A stretch of 60,797 bases of DNA, taken from contig JAEYOR010000029.1 of NCBI GenBank assembly GCA_023411615.1, positions 1 to 60,797 on the forward strand, in the 5' to 3' direction. Of this stretch, positions 15,330 to 24,060 are shown piece by piece. The translations under genes were made by a program, and so were the position numbers. Source of the DNA: Actinomycetes bacterium (lineage in GTDB: Bacteria > Actinomycetota > Actinomycetes > Actinomycetales > Demequinaceae). Position 1 is the first letter of the stretch. Each line of letters opens with the position of its first letter. The notes under the pieces were generated by a model, which saw only the letters and a program-made list of their open reading frames with translations, was not told the DNA's origin and did no database searches.

Positions 15330-16376
15330 TCACTTCCACGTGAAGGTGTTCTCAAAGCGGGACGTGACATCGTCCCACGCGTTCACCCATTCGCGTTCGT
15401 TGTACACCGTGGCGACAAAGTACTCGGAGCCGCCCGCAGCGTCGTACGCCGTGGGAGCCTGCATCACGTAATAGCGGTAGTTCTCAACGCCCGTCACCAC
15501 GCACTCGAGCACGTATGCCGGCTGGCCGTCCATCGTCGTCTGGTTGATGGACGTCACCTCCACGCCATTGCCAGGCAAGAACTGCTCGGCAATGGCGTTC
15601 GCCAATCCAGCAAGATCCGTGACCCCATAGCGCTCGAAAGCCTCGTCCTTGACGCCTTCAAACGAGATGCCCGCGCCAACCCCGCCGCTTCCAAACAGCT
15701 TGATCGTGTACGGATCGGATGACGAGGTCTCCCACCACAGTTCGTGCGACGGCTCGCAGATCTCGGCGTCGCCCTGGATCACCCACCACACGGCGCCGTC
15801 AAAGCTGAAGCACGGTGTGTTGACGGCGTCGCCCTCGTACATGCCGTCCCATACTCCCTGAGGGTTCATCTCAGCCGCATACGCTTCATATGCGGTGGCG
15901 TATCCCGACGCTGCCACGCTCTCTTCCGTGGCATACGGCGCTGTCGGCGCGCTCGAGACAATGACATCGTCGGGAATGTCAATGAGTTCATCGATGGGAC
16001 GGTCGAGGACATCGTTCGCCTCGGAGGCTGCGAAGAACCCCATCAACATGAAGAAGCCAAAGAACAAGCCGGTGAGGAAGCCGAGGGAGCCCGTGGCGAT
16101 GCCGGTGATCGACTTACCCTCAAAACCACCTTTGCGACCGGCGACAACGCCGAGGATGACGGCGAGCGGGCCAAGGAGAATGCCACCGAAACACGTGACA
16201 AGAGTGACGATGCCGATGATCATCGACGCCATTGCCAGGCCCGAGCCCGGACGAGTCAGCACCGGCGGGGCTGGCGGCGGAGCACCGTAACCACCGGGCG
16301 GTGGACCCCCATACGGTTGCGGAGTGCCGTGCGACGGCATACCGCTCAGCGGTGGCGGAGGTGGAATGTTCGTCAT
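15330..16376 (-). CDS. DUF4190-type membrane protein with Pro-rich N-terminus
   Basis: A 348-residue protein. Residues ~1-45 are a Pro/Gly-rich cytoplasmic segment (MTNIPPPPPLSGMPS...). Residues ~48-120 form a DUF4190-like module of two membrane helices flanking a short GRKGGFEGKSITGIATG loop. The C-terminal ~220 residues appear extracytoplasmic: acidic, with isolated cysteines (CFSF, EICEPS, LECVV) that may form disulphides. Function is unknown; it may be a surface sensor or lipoprotein-like domain. Its 3' end abuts the glyA leader, so transcription from it could run into the riboswitch region. Confidence 0.8.
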   Translation of the reverse strand: MTNIPPPPPLSGMPSHGTPQPYGGPPPGGYGAPPPAPPVLTRPGSGLAMASMIIGIVTLVTCFGGILLGPLAVILGVVAGRKGGFEGKSITGIATGSLGFLTGLFFGFFMLMGFFAASEANDVLDRPIDELIDIPDDVIVSSAPTAPYATEESVAASGYATAYEAYAAEMNPQGVWDGMYEGDAVNTPCFSFDGAVWWVIQGDAEICEPSHELWWETSSSDPYTIKLFGSGGVGAGISFEGVKDEAFERYGVTDLAGLANAIAEQFLPGNGVEVTSINQTTMDGQPAYVLECVVTGVENYRYYVMQAPTAYDAAGGSEYFVATVYNEREWVNAWDDVTSRFENTFTWK

Positions 16377-16407
16377 GTGCCCTCAATCACGGTCGACGCT
16401 GCGGGCA

Positions 16408-16911
16408 CTACGCGTCATCCACGATGTTGCCCGCTTCAAGAATCTTGCGCAGGTAAGCGTAGGTGAGATCGCCGGAGACCTCGTCGAATTGGTGCTCGTA
16501 TCCCGCCTTGTTGTAGAGCGCAATGTTGTGCTTTGAGTTCTGGCCCGTGAACACCCACACCTCGGTGGTGTCCTCCGGCAGATAACCCAGGACCGCGAAG
16601 AGGAGTTTTGTGCCGATGCCGCGCCCCTGGAGGTCAGGTACTACTGCCAAACGGCCAATGGTGGCCTTGGCGCCTTCAAGCCCCACGCGAATCGAGCCCA
16701 CGAGGCGATGATCAATCCAGGCTCCCAGGGTCACGACGTCGTCACGCTGAAGGTCTTCGATCAACTCGTCATAGGTCTGCGTCAACGCGGGAATGTGCGG
16801 ATCGTTGTACAGCTGCGCTTCCACAACGAAGGCCGCGCGTCGCACTGTCAGCAGTTCACCAGCGTTCGCGGTGTCGATTCGCTCTATCCGCACATCAACG
16901 TCGTCACTCAT
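16408..16911 (-). CDS. GNAT family N-acetyltransferase
   Basis: A 167-residue single-domain GNAT. Motif A is clear: IGRLAVVPDLQGRGIGTKLL holds the Q/RxxGxG/A acetyl-CoA loop, followed by NIALYNKAGYEHQFDEVS typical of motif B. The substrate is unknown. The ATG at 16911 has CACCAT 6 nt upstream. It is divergent from purU with 49 nt between starts, and lies 31 nt from the start of the DUF4190-type gene on the same strand. Confidence 0.88.
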   Translation of the reverse strand: MSDDVDVRIERIDTANAGELLTVRRAAFVVEAQLYNDPHIPALTQTYDELIEDLQRDDVVTLGAWIDHRLVGSIRVGLEGAKATIGRLAVVPDLQGRGIGTKLLFAVLGYLPEDTTEVWVFTGQNSKHNIALYNKAGYEHQFDEVSGDLTYAYLRKILEAGNIVDDA

Positions 16912-16960
16912 GCGCCTATGGTGTCAGGGTTTGCGGCCCAAGACGACTACCGTGGGGGCT

Positions 16961-17815
16961 GTGTCCACAGAACCGACCGCCTGGGTGCTCTCATTGTCCT
17001 GCCCCGACCGACCGGGGATCGTTCACGCCGTCTCAGGCGTACTCGCCGAGAACGGCGGCAACATCACGGAGTCGCAACAGTTTGGCGACCCCGACACAGG
17101 CCTCTTCTTCATGCGGGTCGAGTTCGCCTCGCCTGCTGGCAAGGCCGTGCTCGACGAGGCTTTCGCGGTCCTCGCGGCACGGTTTGGGATGACACTCAAT
17201 CTCGACATCGCCGGGCGCAAGATGCGCACCATCGTCATGGTGTCGAAGGCCGCTCACTGCATCAATGACTTGCTCTTTCGCGAGCGCAACGGCTCGCTAC
17301 CGGTCGATATCGTGGCCGTCGTCGGCAACCACGCAACACTCAAGCCGCTCGCTGAGTTCTACGGCAAGCGCTTCATCCACCTTCCGGTGACCCCAGAGAC
17401 CAAACCCGCTGCCGAGCAGGAATTGCTCAACCTCGTCCAGACCCTCGACGCGGAGCTCGTGGTGCTCGCGCGCTACATGCAGATCCTGTCACCGGAACTG
17501 TGCGAGCAGTTGAAGGGCCGCGCGATCAACATCCACCACTCGTTCTTGCCGAGTTTCAAGGGCGCCCGGCCCTATTTCCAAGCGCATGATCGCGGTGTCA
17601 AGCTCATCGGTGCGACAGCACATTACGTGACCGCAGATCTGGATGAGGGCCCGATCATCGAACAAGACGTGGACCGCGTCGACCACACGTACACACCGGA
17701 GTCACTCACATCGATCGGCGCCGATGTCGAACGGCGCGCCCTCGCGCGAGCCGTTCACTGGCACGCAGAGCACCGTGTCCTGCTCGACGGTCATCGCACT
17801 ATCGTCTTCAGCTGA
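16961..17815 (+). CDS. purU: Formyltetrahydrofolate deformylase
   Basis: A 284-residue enzyme that hydrolyses 10-formyl-THF to formate and THF, balancing the one-carbon pool. An N-terminal ACT domain (residues ~1-80: WVLSLSCPDRPGIVHAVSGVL) is followed by a formyltransferase-like domain with INIHHSFLPSFKGARPY (catalytic Asn-His region), GATAHYVTADLDEGPIIEQD (the catalytic Asp) and HRTIVF at the C-terminus. The frame runs upstream, but I chose GTG 16961, just after a G-rich stretch (GGGGG) and 7 nt downstream of TACCGT. It sits between the glyA-folD operon and the purN-purH operon. Confidence 0.94.
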   Translation: MSTEPTAWVLSLSCPDRPGIVHAVSGVLAENGGNITESQQFGDPDTGLFFMRVEFASPAGKAVLDEAFAVLAARFGMTLNLDIAGRKMRTIVMVSKAAHCINDLLFRERNGSLPVDIVAVVGNHATLKPLAEFYGKRFIHLPVTPETKPAAEQELLNLVQTLDAELVVLARYMQILSPELCEQLKGRAINIHHSFLPSFKGARPYFQAHDRGVKLIGATAHYVTADLDEGPIIEQDVDRVDHTYTPESLTSIGADVERRALARAVHWHAEHRVLLDGHRTIVFS

Positions 17816-17845
17816 CGCTCCCACGACCTGGCGCGTCACCACACG

Positions 17846-18832
17846 TCAGATGAGGCCGAGCGCCTTGACGGCGTCCCGCTCTTCGACCAATTCGCCCACC
17901 GACACATCGATGCCCGCGCGGGCGGCATCCGAGATCTCGAGCCCTTGAACGATCTCCCACTTGCCGCCTCGCGACACCGCGGGGAATCCCGACATGAGAC
18001 CTTCGGGAACGCCATACGAGCCGTCTGAGGGCAAGGCGACAGACACGAACTCGCCCTCAGGCGTGCCGTTGACCCAGTCGTAGACATGGTCGATCGCGGC
18101 GTTCGCGGCCGACGCTGCTGAAGACAGTCCACGCGCCTCGATGATCGCGGCGCCCCGCTTTGCCACGGTGGGGACAAAGGTGCCGGTGACCCACGCGTCG
18201 TCGCCAACAACCTCGGGTGCCGGACGGCCACCGATCTCAGCGTGCGCGATGTCCGGGTACTGCTTGGCCGAGTGGTTGCCCCAGATGATGACGTTGCGCA
18301 CATCGCTCACGGGCACCCCGGTCTTGGTCGCCAACTGCGCGAGCGCCCGGTTGTGGTCAAGACGCATCATCGCGGTGAAGCGATCCGCCGGAACGTCCGG
18401 GGCGTGCGCGGAGGCGATGAGCGCATTCGTGTTGGCGGGGTTGCCAACGACAAGCACGCGCACATCATCGGCCGCGCCAGCATTGATCGCCTCGCCCTGC
18501 GGACCAAAGATGCCACCATTCGCTGCGAGCAGGTCACCGCGCTCCATGCCGGGCCCGCGCGGACGTGCACCAACGAGCAGTGCCACATTCACCCCATCGA
18601 ATGCGGCCGTCGGGTTGTCGAAAATGTCGATGCCTGCGAGGAGCGGGAACGCGCAATCCTCAAGCTCCATGGCAGTGCCCTCGGCGGCCTTGACTGCCTG
18701 CGGGATTTCCAGCAAGCGCAAGCGCACCGGCGTATCGGCACCAAGCAAGTGTCCCGAGGCGATCCGGAACAGCAATGCGTAGCCGATCTGGCCGGCGGCG
18801 CCGGTCACGGTGACATTGACGGGGACGGTCAT
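17846..18832 (-). CDS. mdh: Malate dehydrogenase (NAD)
   Basis: A 328-residue TCA enzyme that interconverts malate and oxaloacetate. Motifs: VTGAAGQIGYALLFRIASG (NAD-binding), VGARPRGPGMERGDLL (mobile loop with substrate Arg), VVGNPANTNALIA, TAMMRLDHNRA and IIWGNHSAKQYPD (catalytic His). It belongs to the cytosolic-MDH-like type common in actinobacteria. I chose ATG 18832 because AGGAAGG precedes it; an ATG at 18871 has no such site. It lies 55 nt after icd on the same strand and is probably co-transcribed. Confidence 0.96.
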   Translation of the reverse strand: MTVPVNVTVTGAAGQIGYALLFRIASGHLLGADTPVRLRLLEIPQAVKAAEGTAMELEDCAFPLLAGIDIFDNPTAAFDGVNVALLVGARPRGPGMERGDLLAANGGIFGPQGEAINAGAADDVRVLVVGNPANTNALIASAHAPDVPADRFTAMMRLDHNRALAQLATKTGVPVSDVRNVIIWGNHSAKQYPDIAHAEIGGRPAPEVVGDDAWVTGTFVPTVAKRGAAIIEARGLSSAASAANAAIDHVYDWVNGTPEGEFVSVALPSDGSYGVPEGLMSGFPAVSRGGKWEIVQGLEISDAARAGIDVSVGELVEERDAVKALGLI

Positions 18833-18887
18833 AGTCGTGCCTTCCTGCGGGCCGCTCTGCCCGCCGGTCATGTGGTGCCTGAGGGGT

Positions 18888-20105
18888 TTAGCCCAAACGG
18901 GCCTGCAGGTTCTCGTCGAGAGCGGCGAGGAAGTCCTCGGTGGTCTTCCACTCCTGGTCGGGCCCCACGAGCTGTGCGAGGTCCTTTGTCATCACACCTG
19001 ATTCGACAGTCTTGATGACAACGTCTTCGAGGGCCTCGGCGAAACCGATCACCTCGGGTGTGCTGTCCAGCTTGCCACGGTGCTTGAGGCCACCAGTCCA
19101 CGCGAAGATCGAGGCGATCGGGTTGGTCGAGGTGGGCTTGCCTTCTTGGTGCTGGCGGTAGTGACGGGTCACAGTGCCGTGAGCGGCTTCTGCTTCGACA
19201 GTCTTGCCATCCGGCGTCATCAACACTGACGTCATGAGGCCGAGCGAGCCGAAGCCCTGCGCCACGGTGTCAGACTGCACGTCACCGTCGTAGTTCTTGC
19301 ACGCCCAGACGTAGCCGCCTTCCCACTTGAGCGCCGACGCCACCATGTCATCGATGAGACGGTGCTCGTAGCTGATCCCTGCCGCGTCGAACTGTGACTT
19401 GTACTCGCGGTCGAAGACGTCTTGGAAGATGTCCTTGAACGCGCCGTCGTAGGCCTTGAGGATCGTGTTCTTGGTGCTGAGGTACACGGGGTATCCGCGC
19501 TGCAAACCGTAGGCGAACGACGCACGGGCGAAGTCGGCGATGGAGTCGTTGAAGTTGTACATGCCCATCATGACGCCGCCCGCTTCGGGCATCTTCGCCA
19601 CTTGGAATTCGACCGGCTCGTTGCCGTCGGAAGGCGTGTAGGTGAGCGTCACCGTACCGGGGCCTGGCACCTTGAAATCGGTCGCCTTGTACTGGTCACC
19701 GTGAGCGTGGCGGCCGATGATGATCGGCTTGGTCCAGCCCGGAACAAGTCGCGGAATGTTCGAGATGATGATGGGCTCGCGGAAGACGACGCCGCCGAGG
19801 ATATTGCGGATCGTGCCGTTGGGCGAGCGCCACATCTGCTTGAGCCCGAATTCCTCCACGCGCGCCTCGTCGGGCGTGATGGTGGCGCACTTGACGCCAA
19901 CGCCGTGCTTCTTGATTGCATGTGCGGCGTCGTGGGTGATCTGGTCATCCGTTGCGTCGCGCTCTTCAATGCCAAGGTCGTAGTACTCAAGGTCGACATC
20001 CAGGTAGGGATGGATCAGGCGCTCCTTGATGAACTGCCAGATGATGCGCGTCATCTCGTCGCCATCGAGTTCGACAACAGTGCCTTCGACCTTGATCTTC
20101 GCCAT
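18888..20105 (-). CDS. icd: Isocitrate dehydrogenase (NADP, dimeric type II)
   Basis: A 405-residue enzyme that decarboxylates isocitrate to 2-oxoglutarate. It is the eukaryote-like homodimeric subfamily: MAKIKVEGTVVELDGDEMTR at the N-terminus, SPNGTIRNILGGVVFREPI (substrate-binding), KWEGGYVWACKNYDGDVQSD (metal Asp), and EAAHGTVTRHYRQHQ with NADP contacts. ATG 20105 is preceded by GAGGAGA. It is followed by mdh, so two TCA steps share a transcript. It is divergent from the aquaporin gene. Confidence 0.96.
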   Translation of the reverse strand: MAKIKVEGTVVELDGDEMTRIIWQFIKERLIHPYLDVDLEYYDLGIEERDATDDQITHDAAHAIKKHGVGVKCATITPDEARVEEFGLKQMWRSPNGTIRNILGGVVFREPIIISNIPRLVPGWTKPIIIGRHAHGDQYKATDFKVPGPGTVTLTYTPSDGNEPVEFQVAKMPEAGGVMMGMYNFNDSIADFARASFAYGLQRGYPVYLSTKNTILKAYDGAFKDIFQDVFDREYKSQFDAAGISYEHRLIDDMVASALKWEGGYVWACKNYDGDVQSDTVAQGFGSLGLMTSVLMTPDGKTVEAEAAHGTVTRHYRQHQEGKPTSTNPIASIFAWTGGLKHRGKLDSTPEVIGFAEALEDVVIKTVESGVMTKDLAQLVGPDQEWKTTEDFLAALDENLQARLG

Positions 20106-20282
20106 GCGGGCGCTCTCCTCATCGTCACGGGGTGCTGTGCACAAGGCTAGTCCACGCTCACGGCTCGCCGTACCCGACGCTCGTCCCGGTGACCATCCCC
20201 TTTTTCCTCGTGCCGAGCGTCATGAAGGTGCAAAGATGAGCGCGGGGCAAGGGTGCCCACTGCCGAGCCGTGGAGGTTGCCG

Positions 20283-21101
20283 ATGAACGACGACGCCGAC
20301 GCCGACTTCCGTGACGATCTCTCGCCTCCTGAGGAGCCGTGGCACGTCACGGAGGTGAACCGAGGGCTGCCAGGTCGCCTCGTTGCCGAGGCAGGAGGCA
20401 CCTTCGTTCTTGTCGCGGCAGGGCTCGCCACGGTCTATCTTGTGCAACCGTTCAACGAGGGGTTGACGATGGTGCCCGGGCTTGGCTTTGGCCTCGCCCT
20501 CTTTGTTGTGATGGTGGCACTACGGCGTGTATCAGGAGCGCATGTCAACCCAGCCGTCACGCTTGGCTTATGGGCTGCTGGCCGATTCCCCGGACGAGAC
20601 ATCGCGCTCTACGTCCTTGCACAGGTCATTGGTGCGATGGCGGCAGGTGCGGCATTGCTTGGAGTCGCGTCGTTGCGTCCTGACGCCGATGTGAGCCGAT
20701 CGGCGCTCACGACGCTCGCGAATGGCTGGGGTGAGCACTCGACGTGGCGCGTGTCGGTGTGGGAAGCACTCGGCGTCGAGACGCTGCTCATAGCCGCTTT
20801 TGTCGCCGTTGTGCTCGCGGCGACCTCAGTCACGGCGAATGCGGTCCATGCGCCAGCGGCGATCGGTGTCACTTTTGGTGCGCTCGTCACGTTGACGATT
20901 CCGTTGACAAACGGCTCGATCAACCCGGCGCGCTCGACGGGGACGGCGATCTTTGCCGAGTCATGGGCGCTCGGTCAGTTGTGGACGTGGTGGCTCGCTG
21001 CCATCGTGGCTGGAGTCGTCGTTGGTCTCGCGTTCCGCGCCTTTGGCGCACCCGAAGATCTCGAAAGCCCCAAGGGCCACGCCTCTCCCACCGCTTCCTA
21101 G
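20283..21101 (+). CDS. Aquaporin (MIP family channel)
   Basis: A 272-residue six-helix channel with an acidic N-terminal extension (~28 residues). Both NPA boxes are present: SGAHVNPAVT (residues 85-93) and NGSINPARSTG (near 213), the second followed by the selectivity-filter Arg. The aromatic half of the filter cannot be read with confidence, so water versus glycerol or another small solute is open. ATG 20283 follows GGAGG. No glycerol kinase gene is adjacent. Confidence 0.92.
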   Translation: MNDDADADFRDDLSPPEEPWHVTEVNRGLPGRLVAEAGGTFVLVAAGLATVYLVQPFNEGLTMVPGLGFGLALFVVMVALRRVSGAHVNPAVTLGLWAAGRFPGRDIALYVLAQVIGAMAAGAALLGVASLRPDADVSRSALTTLANGWGEHSTWRVSVWEALGVETLLIAAFVAVVLAATSVTANAVHAPAAIGVTFGALVTLTIPLTNGSINPARSTGTAIFAESWALGQLWTWWLAAIVAGVVVGLAFRAFGAPEDLESPKGHASPTAS

Positions 21102-21128
21102 CCGCACTGCCGCCGCGTGCTCGTGGTC

Positions 21129-21392
21129 TCAGCCGAGCGGAGTCGTGACCCCGAGGTAGAGCAACGCGGCACCGAACACAGCAAGCACGGCGACATCGAT
21201 CACCCGATTGCGCACCACGAATGCTCTCCGCAGAGGTGTGACGAGCCGCGCCACGGCTCCAGCGCAAGCAAATACCCCCATGCCCAGGATTGCCACTCGC
21301 GCTGAGATGACGAGGGCCACGACAACGAGCACGAGCGCGCCTAGAAGGACGAGCACGGCGACGCGCCCCGACGTCACGACCGGTTCTGACAT
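21129..21392 (-). CDS. DUF3017 small membrane protein
   Basis: An 87-residue protein with three hydrophobic segments (VLVLLGALVLVVVALVI, ILGMGVFACAGAVARL, VAVLAVFGAALLYLGV) and the basic LRRAFVVRNRVIDV motif typical of DUF3017. Function is unknown. Its start lies 8 nt after the purH stop with AGGAG ahead of it, so it is the third gene of the purN-purH operon. Confidence 0.8.
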   Translation of the reverse strand: MSEPVVTSGRVAVLVLLGALVLVVVALVISARVAILGMGVFACAGAVARLVTPLRRAFVVRNRVIDVAVLAVFGAALLYLGVTTPLG

Positions 21393-21400
21393 CTCCGCTC

Positions 21401-22960
21401 CTAGTGGAAGAAGTGCCGTGCACCCGTGTGGAACAGCGCGATCCCGGCCTTGTCCGCCGCCTCGATGACAGCGTCATCGCGGATCGAGCCGCCAGGCGAG
21501 ACGACTGCCGTGACTCCGGCGTCGATGAGGACCTCAAGTCCGTCGGGGAAGGGGAAGAACGCGTCCGACGCCGCGACGGCACCTGCCGCGCGCTCGGCTC
21601 CAGCGCGCTCAACGGCGAGACGGCATGAGTCCACGCGGTTCACCTGCCCCATGCCGATGCCGACAGCCGCACCGTTCTTGGCCAGGAGAATTGCGTTCGA
21701 CTTCACCGAGCGGCACGCCCGCCACGCGAATTCAAGATCCGCCATGACGGCGTCGGATGGGCGCGATCCGGCGACGAGCGTCCACGTTGACACGGGGTCG
21801 CCAGGAGCGTCGACTGCATCCGTCTGCTGAACGAGCAATCCACCCGAGATGCGGCGGAACTCGAGGCCAGCGGTGAGCGGTGCGACCTCGAGAATGCGCA
21901 GGTTTTTCTTGGCCCGCAGGACCTCGAGAGCTTCGGCCTCGTAGCCCGGAGCGGCGATGACCTCGGTGAAGATGTCGGCGATCTGCCGGGCGGCCGCGGC
22001 GGTCACGATGCGGTTGGCCGCGATCACGCCTCCATAAGCGGACACCGGGTCTGTCTCATGCGCCCGGCGATGCGCCTCAGCGACGTCCGCACCCACAGCA
22101 ATTCCGCACGGATTGGCGTGCTTGATGATGGCGACGGCCGTCGTCTCGTGGTCGTAGGCCGCCCGGACTGCAGCGTCGGCGTCGACGTAGTTGTTGTAAC
22201 TCATCTCCTTGCCGTGAAGCTGGCGGGCGTGGGCAATCCCTCCTTCCGCGAGCGGATCGCCGTAGACCGCGGCGCGCTGATGCGGGTTCTCCCCGTAGCG
22301 CAAGGTCCCGAGGCGGGTGTACGACGAAGCGCTCCAGGCGGGAAAACCCGTGCCTTCATCATCGGGGGCCACGACATTGCCCATCCATGAGGCGACGTGG
22401 ATGTCGTAGTCGGCAGTGTGGCGGAAGGCCCGAGCGGCAAGAGCCTGACGCTCGGCGAGAGTGAAACCACCAGCGCGCACCGCGTCAATGACGGTGGCGT
22501 AGTCGGCTGGTTGCACCACCACGGCAACTGACGGGTGGTTCTTCGCGGCGGCACGCACCATGGATGGGCCACCGATGTCGATCTGTTCGATGACATCGTC
22601 GTGTCCCGCGCCAGAGGCGACCGTCTGTGCAAAGGGGTAGAGGTTGACGACGACGAGATCGAAAGGCTCAATCTCAAGCTCCGCGAGCTGAGCACGGTGG
22701 GACTCGAGGCGGCGGTCGGCGAGGATGCCGGCGTGCACGCGCGGGTGAAGGGTCTTGACGCGACCGTCGAGGCATTCGGGAAAGCCTGTGAGGCTCTCGA
22801 CTGCGGTGACCGCGACGCCCGTTGACGCAATGCGCGCCGCCGTGGAGCCTGTCGAGACGATCTCCACCCCGGCGTCGGCCAAAGCGGCGACAAGATCCTC
22901 CAGACCTGACTTGTCGTAAACCGAAATTAACGCCCTCTTGATCGCGAGGCGCTCGCTCAT
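21401..22960 (-). CDS. purH: Bifunctional AICAR transformylase / IMP cyclohydrolase
   Basis: A 519-residue enzyme catalysing the last two steps of IMP synthesis. The N-terminal cyclohydrolase carries ISVYDKSGLEDL and the MGS-like VEIVSTGSTA. The AICAR transformylase domain follows, with YGENPHQRAAVYGD, KHANPCGIAVG and the C-terminal DAFFPFPDG and SPGGSIRDDAVI. AICAR transformylase uses 10-formyl-THF; its substrate ZMP is the ligand that the glyA riboswitch senses. ATG 22960 overlaps the purN stop as ATGA. The frame extends upstream into purN but that is not used. Confidence 0.97.
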   Translation of the reverse strand: MSERLAIKRALISVYDKSGLEDLVAALADAGVEIVSTGSTAARIASTGVAVTAVESLTGFPECLDGRVKTLHPRVHAGILADRRLESHRAQLAELEIEPFDLVVVNLYPFAQTVASGAGHDDVIEQIDIGGPSMVRAAAKNHPSVAVVVQPADYATVIDAVRAGGFTLAERQALAARAFRHTADYDIHVASWMGNVVAPDDEGTGFPAWSASSYTRLGTLRYGENPHQRAAVYGDPLAEGGIAHARQLHGKEMSYNNYVDADAAVRAAYDHETTAVAIIKHANPCGIAVGADVAEAHRRAHETDPVSAYGGVIAANRIVTAAAARQIADIFTEVIAAPGYEAEALEVLRAKKNLRILEVAPLTAGLEFRRISGGLLVQQTDAVDAPGDPVSTWTLVAGSRPSDAVMADLEFAWRACRSVKSNAILLAKNGAAVGIGMGQVNRVDSCRLAVERAGAERAAGAVAASDAFFPFPDGLEVLIDAGVTAVVSPGGSIRDDAVIEAADKAGIALFHTGARHFFH

Positions 22961-23595
22961 GCTGTGGGTCCTTCCAGTGCCGTGCCGAGCCGCGTGCGGC
23001 GTCCGTCGACTGTCCATCCATGTCGCACCATCGTGCCGATGGTGGTGACCACAAGATCTCGCTCGACGGCTTTGATGCGCTCGTGCAAGGTGGCTTCAGT
23101 GTCATCTTCTCGCACTTCGACGGCCACTTGCGCGAGAAGGGGGCCGGTGTCCACTCCCTCATCAACGAGCATGACGCTGCAACCGGTGACCTTCACCCCG
23201 GCCGCGAGCGCGTCGCGGACACCGTGGGCGCCGGGGAACGCGGGCAACAAGGCGGGGTGGGTGTTGACGATGCGGCCGGCATGGGCCGTCAGCAACGGCG
23301 GTCCGATGAGCCTCATGAATCCGGCGCAGACAACGAGGTCCGGCTCAAAGGCTTGCACGCTGCGTGCGAGTGCCTCATCCCATTGCGCCCGGTCTGCGAA
23401 GTCATGTGGGCTGACAACCGCTGTGGGGATGCCTGCTCGGCTCGCGATCTCGAGCCCAGCGGCGTCGGCCCGGTCTGAGATGACTGCCGCGATCCGCGCG
23501 CCGTATTCCGGAGTCTCGCACGCCGCCGCCAGTGCCGTCATGATGGAGCCGGTTCCAGAAATGAGAACCACGAGTCGTGCGGGCCGGTTTGTCAC
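22957..23595 (-). CDS. purN: Phosphoribosylglycinamide formyltransferase 1
   Basis: A 212-residue enzyme that transfers formyl from 10-formyl-THF to GAR. Motifs: VLISGTGSIMTAL (phosphate loop), CAGFMRLIGPPLL, IVNTHPALLPAFPGAHG (catalytic Asn and His) and GCSVMLVDEGVDTGPLLAQ (catalytic Asp). The start is GTG 23595 with TAGGGT exactly 6 nt upstream, so the operon mRNA is probably leaderless. It heads purN-purH-DUF3017. It is divergent from a small membrane protein gene 48 nt away. Confidence 0.96.
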   Translation of the reverse strand: MTNRPARLVVLISGTGSIMTALAAACETPEYGARIAAVISDRADAAGLEIASRAGIPTAVVSPHDFADRAQWDEALARSVQAFEPDLVVCAGFMRLIGPPLLTAHAGRIVNTHPALLPAFPGAHGVRDALAAGVKVTGCSVMLVDEGVDTGPLLAQVAVEVREDDTEATLHERIKAVERDLVVTTIGTMVRHGWTVDGRRTRLGTALEGPTA

Positions 23596-23601
23596 AGTCA
23601 G

Positions 23602-23607
23602 ACCCTA
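23602..23607 (-). promoter_or_regulatory. -10 box (TAGGGT) of the purN-purH operon, leaderless
   Basis: TAGGGT, 6 nt, GTG at 23595. Confidence 0.55.
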
Positions 23608-23643
23608 TCGGCATGCTTGGTTCATGACTTTCAGGAGCGTGCC

Positions 23644-24060
23644 GTGACCCCACCCTCACCGTCGGGTCCGCCCGCTCGCCCCGCTGTGCCTGAGAAAGCC
23701 GCGTACTACACGCGGCTCTTCATCATCTTGATGGTGGTCGCATGGATTGTGTCGGCGATGCCCTTCCCCTTGCGCTTCGGCCTCGTCTTTGCCGCCGCCG
23801 CCGCAGGAGCGGCCGGCATCATGGCGTTGATTGAGGCGTTCAAGACACCCGGCGCGACCACCTTGCGCATCCTCCTGGGCGTCGGCGGCGCCGTGGCGGG
23901 CTACCTCGGGCTCCTCGGCATCGGTTACCTGCTCGTCGCGCCCGACGTCATGGCGTACGAGTCGTGCATGAGCACGGCCCTCACTCCGCAGCGGGAGAAT
24001 GAGTGCCGGGCCGACTATCGGCAGGACGTGTTTGATCGCTACGGGATCGAGATTCCGTAG
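23644..24060 (+). CDS. Hypothetical membrane protein
   Basis: A 138-residue protein with a Pro-rich N-terminus, three membrane helices (LFIILMVVAWIVSAM, FGLVFAAAAAGAAGIMALI, ILLGVGGAVAGYLGLLGIGYLL), and a short C-terminal domain with two cysteines (YESCMSTAL, NECRADYR) that could form a disulphide outside the membrane. No family recognised. GTG 23644 is chosen because AGGAG precedes it. Its last 80 nt overlap the 3' end of the convergent DUF6350 gene. Confidence 0.72.
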   Translation: MTPPSPSGPPARPAVPEKAAYYTRLFIILMVVAWIVSAMPFPLRFGLVFAAAAAGAAGIMALIEAFKTPGATTLRILLGVGGAVAGYLGLLGIGYLLVAPDVMAYESCMSTALTPQRENECRADYRQDVFDRYGIEIP

